A stretch of 64,000 nucleotides of DNA from Beijerinckiaceae bacterium (lineage in GTDB: Bacteria; Pseudomonadota; Alphaproteobacteria; Rhizobiales; Beijerinckiaceae), in NCBI GenBank assembly GCA_019745195.1, contig JAIETL010000023.1, positions 62,001-126,000 on the forward strand, given 5' to 3'. This document shows, in pieces, positions 1 to 6,901 of the stretch. Below the pieces are notes generated by a model. The model was not told where the DNA came from. It ran no database searches and saw only the letters and a program-made list of their open reading frames with translations. The number at the start of each line of letters is the position of its first letter. Within the stretch, counting starts at the first letter, position 1. The translations under genes were made by a program, and so were the position numbers.

Positions 1-645
1 GGTCACCACCTCGACCTTCATGATCGGCTCGAGCAGCACGGAGCCGCCCTTCTGCAGACCCTCGCGAAGCGCGGCGCGCGACGCGATTTCGAAGGCGAGA
101 GCCGACGAGTCGACCTCGTGGAAGGCGCCGTCGACCAGCGTGACCTTGACGTCGACCACCGGGAAGCCGGCGATCACGCCCGAGCCGATGACCGAATTCA
201 GGCCCTTCTCGACGCCGGGGATGTATTCCTTCGGAACCGAACCGCCGATGACCTTCGACTCGAACTCGAAGCCCTTGCCCGTCTCGTTGGGCTCGACCAC
301 CAGCTTGACGCGGGCGAACTGGCCCGTGCCGCAGGTCTGCTTCTTGTGGGTGTAGTCGATGTCGACCTTCTTGGTCAGCGTCTCGCGATAGGCCAGCTGC
401 GGCGCGCCGATATTGGCGTCCACCTTGTAGGTCCGGCGCAGGATCTCGACCTTGATGTCGAGATGCAGCTCGCCCATCCCCTTGAGAATGGTCTGGCCGC
501 TCTCCTGGTCGGTCGAGACGCGGAAGGACGGGTCCTCGTTGGCGAGCTTGGCCAGCGCCAGGCCCAGCTTCTCCTGGTCGGCCTTGGACTTCGGCTCGAT
601 CGCGATTTCGATCAACGGCCAGGGGGCAATCGGTTTTTCCATCAT
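1..645 (-). pseudogene. fusA: 5'-truncated elongation factor G fragment (domains III-IV onward)
   Basis: The complement reads without a stop from about 720 to the left edge and encodes EF-G sequence from roughly residue 400 of the usual ~690. It begins at [17 protein letters not shown] (about 612) and runs through [43 protein letters not shown] and [12 protein letters not shown]. The GTPase domain and domain II are missing. The residues upstream of 612 do not resemble EF-G, and an in-frame stop lies at about 718-720, just past the neighbouring HAD gene's end. A start at the double ATG (645/642) is possible. The reading frame is intact and well conserved, so this is either a recent partial duplication of fusA or an expressed C-terminal fragment. 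The 3' end is outside the window. Confidence 0.8.
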
Positions 646-717
646 GACGAGCAATGTCGCAGCCTGGCTGAATACTCGCAATAGGTGTGGCTTTCTGCCC
701 CTTGCAGAACCACTGTC

Positions 718-1578
718 TTAAGCCAACGCTGCCATCGCCGCCACCGGCTGCACCGGCAGGCCGGCCAGCACCCGCGCCAACCCGGCCGCATCGACAGCCC
801 CATCCCGTATCGTCTCGTCCCGATGGATGCCGCCGGCGATGAACAGGCTGTCGAAGCCCATCAGCCGCGCCCCGGCGAGATCGGTGCGGACCGCGTCGCC
901 GATCACCAGCACCTTCGCGGGATCGACCGGGCGGCCGCCGCGCGCCGTCCGCGCCGCCTCCAGCGCGAGGTCATAGGCCGGGCGATAGGGCTTGCCGGCC
1001 CAGGCGACGGAGCCGCCGAGTTCCTCATAGATCGTCGCCAGAGCACCGGCGCAAGGCAGTAGCCGCTCGCCGACATGGACGACGAGATCGGGATTACCGC
1101 AGATGAAGGGCACGCCCCGCGCCGCGAAACGCTCCAGCAGCGGCCGGTACTGCTCGGGCGTCTCGGTCTTGTAGTCGTTGAGTTCGGTCGCGACGACGAG
1201 CTCGGCCTCCGCCTCGCCGACCAGTTCGACATCGGAGCCCGCGAAGATCGCTCGGTCCTCCTGCCAGCCGATATGGAAGACCTTGCGGTGATGGCTCTCG
1301 GCGATCAGCGCCTTGGTGACGTCGCCCGAGGTGACCATCGCGTCCCAGCAGCCGCGCGGCACGCGCTTGGCGTCGATCACCTCGGCGACCTGTTCGGAAG
1401 GTCCAGGCGCATTGGAGAGCAGCACGACCGCCCCGCCCTTCTCGCGGAACAGAGCCAGCGCGGCGCAGGCCGGCTCCAGCGCCCAGAGCCCGTCATGGAC
1501 GACGCCCCAGACATCGCTGATCAGCACATCGTAGCGGGCGAGCAGCTTGCCGGCTTGAGTCAGGATCGGAACGCTCAT
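718..1578 (-). CDS. HAD-superfamily class IIA hydrolase (TIGR01459-type)
   Basis: About 286 aa. Class IIA HAD phosphatase of the NagD/PGP-like group. Motif I is DVWGVVHDG near residue 24, with the nucleophile Asp and the WGV pattern typical of class IIA. Motif II is LLSNAP, a GKP lysine follows near the IIA cap, and motif III is VIGDAVRTDLAGA. The ATG at 1578 shares one base with the TGA of the upstream sugar kinase (TGATG), which favours it over the TTG three bases earlier and indicates translational coupling. Family members dephosphorylate small phosphometabolites. The exact substrate is not visible from sequence. Confidence 0.85.
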   Translation of the reverse strand: MSVPILTQAGKLLARYDVLISDVWGVVHDGLWALEPACAALALFREKGGAVVLLSNAPGPSEQVAEVIDAKRVPRGCWDAMVTSGDVTKALIAESHHRKVFHIGWQEDRAIFAGSDVELVGEAEAELVVATELNDYKTETPEQYRPLLERFAARGVPFICGNPDLVVHVGERLLPCAGALATIYEELGGSVAWAGKPYRPAYDLALEAARTARGGRPVDPAKVLVIGDAVRTDLAGARLMGFDSLFIAGGIHRDETIRDGAVDAAGLARVLAGLPVQPVAAMAALA

Positions 1579-2522
1579 CAATTGGCTTTCTGCGATTCAA
1601 GCGCGATGCGCGCCTCGACCTCGGCGCGGCGCGGCACGGGCGCGACCGCACCATAGCCCTGCGTCGAAAGCGCGGCCGCGACATTGGCGTAAGCGCCCGC
1701 CGCGAAGGCGTCGCCGGTGCGGATGTATTGCGCGAGGAACGCGCCGTCATAGCAGTCGCCCGCGCCGGTGGCGTCGATGCAGTCGACCGCGATCGGCACC
1801 AGCCGCTCGCGGCGCTCGGACGTCGCCACCAGCGAGCCCTCATGGCCGAGCGTCAGCGCCACCACTTTGGCCCCCATGCGCAGATAGACATCGGCAATGG
1901 CGTCGGGGTCTTCCAGCCCGGTCAGCAGCCTGGCGTCGTCCAGCCCCGGCAGCACGATGTCGGCCATGGCGCAGGCGGCATGGACGATCGCCCGCGCCCG
2001 CGTCAGCGGCCAGAGCTTGAGGCGCAGATTCGTGTCGTATGCCGTCAACACGCCGCTCTCGCGGGCAAGCGCGAAGGCATCGAAGACGGCGTCGGCGGCG
2101 CTGGCCGAGATCGCCTGGCTGATGCCCGAGGCCTGCACGATCTTCGCGGACGCGATCGTCGCGCGCGGCAGGTCGCCGGGGCCGTAGAGGCTCGCGGCCG
2201 AGCCGGCCCGCAGATAGGAAAACACATGCCCGGTCGGGCCATGATCGACGAAATAGAGCCCGGTCGGCGCGCTTTTGTGCGTCGAGACATGGGCATCATC
2301 GACACCCTCGTGCGCCCAGAGTTCGCGGATCGAGCGGCCGGCCATGTCGTCTCCGAGCGCGCCCGCATAGGCCGCGCGCGCTCCCTGCCGGGCGGCCGCA
2401 ACCGCGCAATTGGAGGTGTCGCCGCCATGGCCGAACTGGAAGGCGCCGGCGTCAGCTCGGGTCGCGTTGAACTCGCCCAGCGGCTCGCCGATGCAGAGCA
2501 AATCGATTGAAGTCACGGTCAC
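1578..2522 (-). CDS. PfkB-family carbohydrate kinase (KDG kinase-like)
   Basis: 314 aa ribokinase/PfkB fold. The N-terminal signature GHGGDTSNCAVAAARQG lies near residue 32 and the C-terminal nucleotide and catalytic signature DATGAGDCYDGAF near residue 250, with the catalytic Asp in GAGD. The best family match from memory is 2-dehydro-3-deoxygluconate kinase, which phosphorylates KDG in the Entner-Doudoroff route, but other sugar kinases cannot be excluded. It starts with GTG at 2522. It is the first gene of a two-gene leftward unit with the overlapping HAD phosphatase. Confidence 0.82.
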   Translation of the reverse strand: MTVTSIDLLCIGEPLGEFNATRADAGAFQFGHGGDTSNCAVAAARQGARAAYAGALGDDMAGRSIRELWAHEGVDDAHVSTHKSAPTGLYFVDHGPTGHVFSYLRAGSAASLYGPGDLPRATIASAKIVQASGISQAISASAADAVFDAFALARESGVLTAYDTNLRLKLWPLTRARAIVHAACAMADIVLPGLDDARLLTGLEDPDAIADVYLRMGAKVVALTLGHEGSLVATSERRERLVPIAVDCIDATGAGDCYDGAFLAQYIRTGDAFAAGAYANVAAALSTQGYGAVAPVPRRAEVEARIALESQKAN

Positions 2523-2610
2523 GGGGCTTTTGCACCATCTCGGCAGGCGGGGAGGCCTTCCTAGACCATGGAGCCTCGCAGAGGAAAGCGGCTTTGCGCC
2601 GACACTGCGG

Positions 2611-3648
2611 CTATTCGGCCGCTTCCTGCACCGGCGGCAGAGTCATCAGCCGTTCGGCGATCTGGGTGATTTCCCGGCGCAGCGCGGCGTTGTCGGCGCC
2701 GGGTCCGGGGCCGCCGGCCTTTCGGGCCAATGTCAGTTCGCGCTTCAGCTTCGTCCGCTCGGCCCGCATCCGGGCGAGATCGGCCCGCAGCGTCGCGACC
2801 TCCGACAGCACATCCTCGATCCGGGGCGCATCTGTCGAAAGACCCGCCGCCTGCATCTCCAGCGCCTCGATGCGGCCATGCGCGAGGTCAAGCGCGGTGT
2901 TGGCCGAGCCGAGCGCCGCCCTGGCCTCGGCGAGCGCCTGCTCGCGGCCGCTCAGCCGGTCGGACAACTCGTCCCGCTTGCCCTCCAGCACGAGGATTTG
3001 CGTGCGGCTCTCGACCTGGCTGACGCGCAGCGCGTCGAGCTCGAAGCGCAGGCGCGACAGCTCCGCCTCGCGCTCGGCGAGCAGCGCCTCGATACGGCCC
3101 AGCGTCGCGCGTTCGTCGCCGAGTTCGGCGCTGCGGGCGGCGAGGTCGGCGCTGGTGCCGGTCAGCGAGGCCCGCGTCTCCACCAGCGAGGCCTCCAAGC
3201 TGGCGATGTCGGCGATGCGCTTGTCGAGCAACCCTTGCGTCGCGGCATGGCCGGCGATCTCGGCGGCGAGAGTCGCGCGTGCAGCGGCGAGGTCGTCGCG
3301 CATCGCCGCCAGCTCGGCCCTCAGTCCGGCGATGTCGGCATCGCGTGCGGAAAGTTCGCTCTCCAGCCGGGCGACCCTCATGTCGCGCTGGCCGACCACC
3401 TGCATCGCTTCGGCCCGGGCGGAAAAGCCGCGCTCGGCCTTCTGCTCCATCTCACGGGCGTGCAGGGCAAGCTCGGCGCGCAGATGGTCGCGATCGGCCG
3501 CGATCTCGGCCAGCGACAGCGGAAACGCCGCTTCCGCCCGCTTCCGCGCCAGCCGGTCGGCGCGTCGCGCGAGCGAAGGCAGCGCCGCCAGCGCCAGCAG
3601 GCTGGCGCACAGGAAGCCGAGCGTCACGAGCATGACGGCTTCGATCAA
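2611..3648 (-). CDS. Membrane-anchored long coiled-coil protein, hypothetical
   Basis: 345 aa. One N-terminal membrane segment (about residues 5-24, VMLVTLGFLCASLLALAAL) is followed by a cytoplasmic region of Leu/Ala/Arg/Glu heptads over nearly the whole length (residues 45-320), then a short tail ending LPPVQEAAE. The MIEAVM start uses TTG at 3648. An ATG at 3633 is the alternative. MIEA-type N-termini occur in remembered rhizobial homologues, which favours the TTG. Function is unknown. The architecture (inner-membrane anchor plus rod) suggests a scaffold or division/envelope factor, but that is inference. It stands alone between the kinase pair and eipA. Confidence 0.72.
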   Translation of the reverse strand: MIEAVMLVTLGFLCASLLALAALPSLARRADRLARKRAEAAFPLSLAEIAADRDHLRAELALHAREMEQKAERGFSARAEAMQVVGQRDMRVARLESELSARDADIAGLRAELAAMRDDLAAARATLAAEIAGHAATQGLLDKRIADIASLEASLVETRASLTGTSADLAARSAELGDERATLGRIEALLAEREAELSRLRFELDALRVSQVESRTQILVLEGKRDELSDRLSGREQALAEARAALGSANTALDLAHGRIEALEMQAAGLSTDAPRIEDVLSEVATLRADLARMRAERTKLKRELTLARKAGGPGPGADNAALRREITQIAERLMTLPPVQEAAE

Positions 3649-3747
3649 GGCGGATGGCTCCGTGGCAAAGGATGGCGGTCGTGAAACCTTGGCGAAATCT
3701 TTGCCACGACCGGGCAGTCATGGCCAGAGCCTGAGAAACGCCTGCGT

Positions 3748-4347
3748 TCAGAAGGGGTTCCAGGTCGCCTGCGGCGTGAACTTCAGATAGCCTAGATTGA
3801 CGCCCAGCCGCCAGCCGACGCCGGTGCGGATCGGCACCATCATCACGCCATCGGCGGCCATCGCGGTGAAGCCGAAGCCGCCGATGAAATAGGCCGAGCC
3901 GTCCACGCCGACGAAGCGCTGATACAGCGCATCGACCGAGGGCAGGTTGTAGACCAGCACCATGGTGCGCGCACCTTCGCCGCCGAAGTCGAAGCCCACG
4001 GACGGCCCCTGCCAGAACACCTTGCGGTCGCCGGCATTGCGGGTGAACAGCGTGCCCTCGCCGTAGCGCAGGCCGCCGACGAAGGCGCCCGACGCCTCCT
4101 GCCCGAGGATGTAGCCGTTCGGCTCGCCCCAGCGCCGCACCGCCTCCTCGACCGTGAGAGCCAGACCGCGCGAGACGTTGCCGAAGAACTGGTGGCCGGA
4201 GCCGACCAGTTCGTTCTGCGAAAAGGAGCGCGGGTTCTCATTGGCGGAGGCATAGCGCGGCTGCTGCGCCAGGGCAGGCGCGCTGACGGCGCTCGCTGCT
4301 GCGAGCATCAGGCCACCGAGAAGAAGGGTGCGGCGGGTCTGCTTCAT
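3748..4347 (-). CDS. eipA: EipA-like DUF1134 envelope integrity protein
   Basis: 199 aa. The secretion signal MKQTRRTLLLGGLMLAAASA ends near ALAQQ (about residue 28), followed by a DUF1134 domain rich in Gly and aromatics (GEPNGYILGQEASGAFVGGL, VFWQGPSVGFDFGGEG, YFIGGFGFTAMA). EipA of Brucella is a periplasmic protein needed for envelope integrity and is conserved in Alphaproteobacteria. The start at 4347 is chosen because GGAG lies about 9 nt upstream and the signal peptide begins exactly there. The reading frame extends to 4938 without homology. It is divergent from the YHS-domain gene. Confidence 0.88.
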   Translation of the reverse strand: MKQTRRTLLLGGLMLAAASAVSAPALAQQPRYASANENPRSFSQNELVGSGHQFFGNVSRGLALTVEEAVRRWGEPNGYILGQEASGAFVGGLRYGEGTLFTRNAGDRKVFWQGPSVGFDFGGEGARTMVLVYNLPSVDALYQRFVGVDGSAYFIGGFGFTAMAADGVMMVPIRTGVGWRLGVNLGYLKFTPQATWNPF

Positions 4348-4628
4348 GACAAAATCTCCGGGCGGAACGCCAGATCGGGTGAACAGGGCCGGACCGGCGC
4401 GCAACGACGCTGCCGGGACGGGCGGAGCCTGCCTTAACCGGACATCGCCCGGATCGGCTCCGACTTCACGCAAGGCGCCAGATTCGAAGGTCGCGAATCT
4501 GATCGACGCAAAGCTGAACGCATCACTTCGGTAACCAATCTGATACCCGGCAAGTGTATCCAACCCGTGAAGATTCCGGCCCGGATGGCCGGCAAGACCG
4601 CGATCGCAGAATGCGAGGATTTGCCGCG

Positions 4629-5177
4629 ATGAAGGCTGCAACATGGCGGAGAAGGGTTGGGATTGCGGTCGCCGGCCTTGTCGCGACGGGGTTGGGCGGC
4701 GCTGCCCTGGCCAAGACCAAAGCCGCCCCCGAGCCTCTGCCCGCAACGATCGGCGTTCCGGCCGGACTGCCCGCACTGCCGGGCCTGGGCGAGGCCATGC
4801 AGCGCGATCTGCGCTCGGGGTTGGCGCTGAACGGCTTCGACCCGGTCGCCTATCGCAGCGAGGGCCGCGCCGTGCCGGGGCTGGAGCGCTTTGAACTGAG
4901 CCATCGCGGCATCGTCTGGCGCTTCGTTTCGGCGGCAAATCGCGCAGCCTTCAGCGACGCGCCCGAAGTGTACGAGCCGGCCTTCGCGGGTTTCGACGGC
5001 CTGGGCGTCGCGGAGGGCCGCGCCATCGAGACCAATCCGACCCTGTTCGCCGTCGTCGGCGGCCGGCTCGTCCTGTTCAGGACGCCGGAGAACCGCCAGG
5101 CCTTCATCGCCGGCAAAACCGCCATGGCGCAGGCCGATGCGCGCTGGCGCCAGGTCTACGAGACGATCGCGCGCTGA
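4629..5177 (+). CDS. Secreted YHS-domain protein
   Basis: 182 aa. The signal segment MKAATWRRRVGIAVAGLVAT carries a basic n-region and hydrophobic core with likely cleavage after ALA (about residue 27). The body matches the YHS 'seleno'-type family: NGFDPVAYRSEGRAVPG, then RFVSAANRAAFSDAPEVYEP and YGGFD-like AFAGFDGLGVAEG. The ATG at 4629 has GAGGA about 9 nt upstream. ATG 4611 in the same frame has no ribosome site. YHS domains are thought to bind metal, and the role in this family is unknown. Its 3' end overlaps the convergent cysQ by 22 bp. Confidence 0.8.
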   Translation: MKAATWRRRVGIAVAGLVATGLGGAALAKTKAAPEPLPATIGVPAGLPALPGLGEAMQRDLRSGLALNGFDPVAYRSEGRAVPGLERFELSHRGIVWRFVSAANRAAFSDAPEVYEPAFAGFDGLGVAEGRAIETNPTLFAVVGGRLVLFRTPENRQAFIAGKTAMAQADARWRQVYETIAR

Positions 5178-6004
5178 CCGGGCAGGGCGGAAAGCGCGCG
5201 CCGCGCCATGGCGAGGCTGCCGGCGGCGACGAAGGGCGGGTTACGGAACTGGCGCTCGATGCAGCCATAGCGCGGGGCGACCCCGTCCAGCGTCAGCACG
5301 ACGCCGCCTGCCGCCTGCAGGATCGCGTCTCCCGCCGCGATGTCCCACTCCATGGTCTGGCCGCCGCGCACATGCAGGTCCGCCTCGCCAGAGGCGATCA
5401 GGCCGAACTTGACCGCCGACGACACGGGCCGGCGCACGCGCGCGCGAACCGCCGTGGTAAGGTCCTCGCTCAGACCGTCGCCATGGAAACGGCTGACGAG
5501 CGCCACTGGCCCGTCCGCAGGCTCGGGCCGCACCGCGATCGGGACAGCCTCTCCTAGCGCAGCGCCGCCCGCGTCGAGCCGCTGGGCGAAGGCATGCGTG
5601 CCGCCAAACCAGAGCCGACCGATCTGCGGGGCCGCGATCGCGCCCGCGATCGGGCGGTCGCCACGAACGATGGCGATCGCGACGCAATAGCTGTCTCCAT
5701 CGGCGAGGAACTCGCGGGTGCCGTCGAGCGGATCGAGCAGGATGAAGACCGGGCCGGGCGCAACCGCATCCGCGCTCTCCTCGCTGATCACGGGGAAATC
5801 CGGCAGGAGTCGCGCCAGCTCGGCCTTGGCGGCGGCGTCGGCCGCCAGATCGGCCGAGCAGACGGGCGAGCCGTCGGGCTTCAGCCTGACGTCGCGCGCC
5901 AGCCGCATCGAGAGCAGCACGGACGCGCTGACGCGCGCGGCCTCGGCGAGCCGGCGCGCCAGCTCGTCCAGGTCTGCCAAGCGGGGGTCGTCGAACGCGA
6001 TCAT
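5156..6004 (-). CDS. cysQ: 3'(2'),5'-bisphosphate nucleotidase CysQ / inositol monophosphatase family
   Basis: 282 aa from ATG 6004 (the frame stays open to 6085). Li+-sensitive Mg2+ phosphatase fold. SPVCSADLAAD is the substrate-side segment, VISEES gives the metal-binding Glu pair, LDPLDGTREFL is the core DPxDGT metal site near residue 90, and EWDIAAGDAIL is the C-terminal WDxAAxxxI motif. CysQ removes the 3' phosphate from PAP formed in sulfate assimilation and related sulfotransfer. The DGTREF variant favours CysQ over inositol phosphatase. It is convergent with the YHS gene. Confidence 0.85.
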   Translation of the reverse strand: MIAFDDPRLADLDELARRLAEAARVSASVLLSMRLARDVRLKPDGSPVCSADLAADAAAKAELARLLPDFPVISEESADAVAPGPVFILLDPLDGTREFLADGDSYCVAIAIVRGDRPIAGAIAAPQIGRLWFGGTHAFAQRLDAGGAALGEAVPIAVRPEPADGPVALVSRFHGDGLSEDLTTAVRARVRRPVSSAVKFGLIASGEADLHVRGGQTMEWDIAAGDAILQAAGGVVLTLDGVAPRYGCIERQFRNPPFVAAGSLAMARRALSALPGQRAIVS

Positions 6005-6093
6005 GATATCTCTGCCGGCCCTGATTGGCGCTGTCGGTGAAACAGGGTTAACCACATGCAAACCAAGCTGGCGCCATATCGTCATCAGACGAT

Positions 6094-6110
6094 CTCCCGG
6101 AAACCGGGAG
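6094..6110. other. Perfect 7-bp hairpin upstream of chpT
   Basis: CTCCCGG-AAA-CCGGGAG, 32 bp before the chpT start and with no T-run. It is too GC-rich and lacks the U-tract for a standard terminator. It may shape the chpT leader or end upstream transcripts. Confidence 0.4.
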
Positions 6111-6141
6111 CGCCCTTACCGCCGATCCAGGACGCAAAGCC

Positions 6142-6783
6142 ATGACCGCCATCTCGCTCGAGCCGCTCGACCTGGCCGCACTCCTGTGCAGCCGCGTCTG
6201 TCATGACGTGATCAGCCCGGTCGGCGCCATTGTCAACGCGCTGGAGGTGCTGGAGGAGGACGACCCCTCGATGCGCGACTTCGCGCTCGACCTGATCAAG
6301 AAGAGCGCGCGCAACGCCTCAGCGCGGCTCCAGTTCGCCCGCCTTGCCTTCGGGGCGGCGGGATCGGCCGGCGCGATGATCGATCTCGGCGACGCCGGAA
6401 ACGTCGCCAACGGCTTCCTCAACGACGAAAAGCTTTCGCTCGACTGGGAGGCGCCGCGCGCGCTGCTGCCGAAGAACCAGGTCAAGCTGCTGCTCAACCT
6501 GCTGATCCTGGCCACGCACGCCGTGCCGCGCGGCGGCAAGCTCGTCTCGCGCGCCACCGTCGAGGGCGAGCAGGGCAGTTTCATGATCACCGCGACGGGC
6601 TCGCATGCGCGCATTCCCGCCCATGTCGAAGATCTGCTGGCCGGCCATTCCGAGACCGGCACGATCGACGCCCATGCCGTCCAGCCGCTCTATACCGGCA
6701 TGGTCGCGCGCGCGGCGGGCATGGCGATCACCTTCGCGATCGAGGCCGACACGGTGACGATCACCGCGCGCAAGGCCGATTGA
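6142..6783 (+). CDS. chpT: Histidine phosphotransferase ChpT
   Basis: 213 aa. The DHp-like helix begins LAALLCSRVCHDVISPVGAI, with the phosphoacceptor His in CHD (about residue 20) and the typical ISPVGAI continuation. A degenerate ATPase-like domain follows that lacks a nucleotide-binding N-box, as in ChpT. In Caulobacter ChpT relays phosphate from CckA to CtrA and CpdR. Here it sits directly before the chemotaxis genes, with ctrA beyond them, so relay and target genes are only 6 kb apart. Confidence 0.92.
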   Translation: MTAISLEPLDLAALLCSRVCHDVISPVGAIVNALEVLEEDDPSMRDFALDLIKKSARNASARLQFARLAFGAAGSAGAMIDLGDAGNVANGFLNDEKLSLDWEAPRALLPKNQVKLLLNLLILATHAVPRGGKLVSRATVEGEQGSFMITATGSHARIPAHVEDLLAGHSETGTIDAHAVQPLYTGMVARAAGMAITFAIEADTVTITARKAD

Positions 6784-6901
6784 TCCGGACGCCGGCCGCG
6801 ACCGCTAAATCCTAGCGCTTTCGCGCCGATCTCAACCGATCATAAACCCTTCTGCTGCTTAGATCATCGTAAGCATTGTTGCGTGGGTGATGGTCTCCGG
6901 C

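Noticed and set aside
6046-6060. TTAACC upstream of cysQ as a CtrA box
   Set aside because: Only one half-site is present at the correct spacing.
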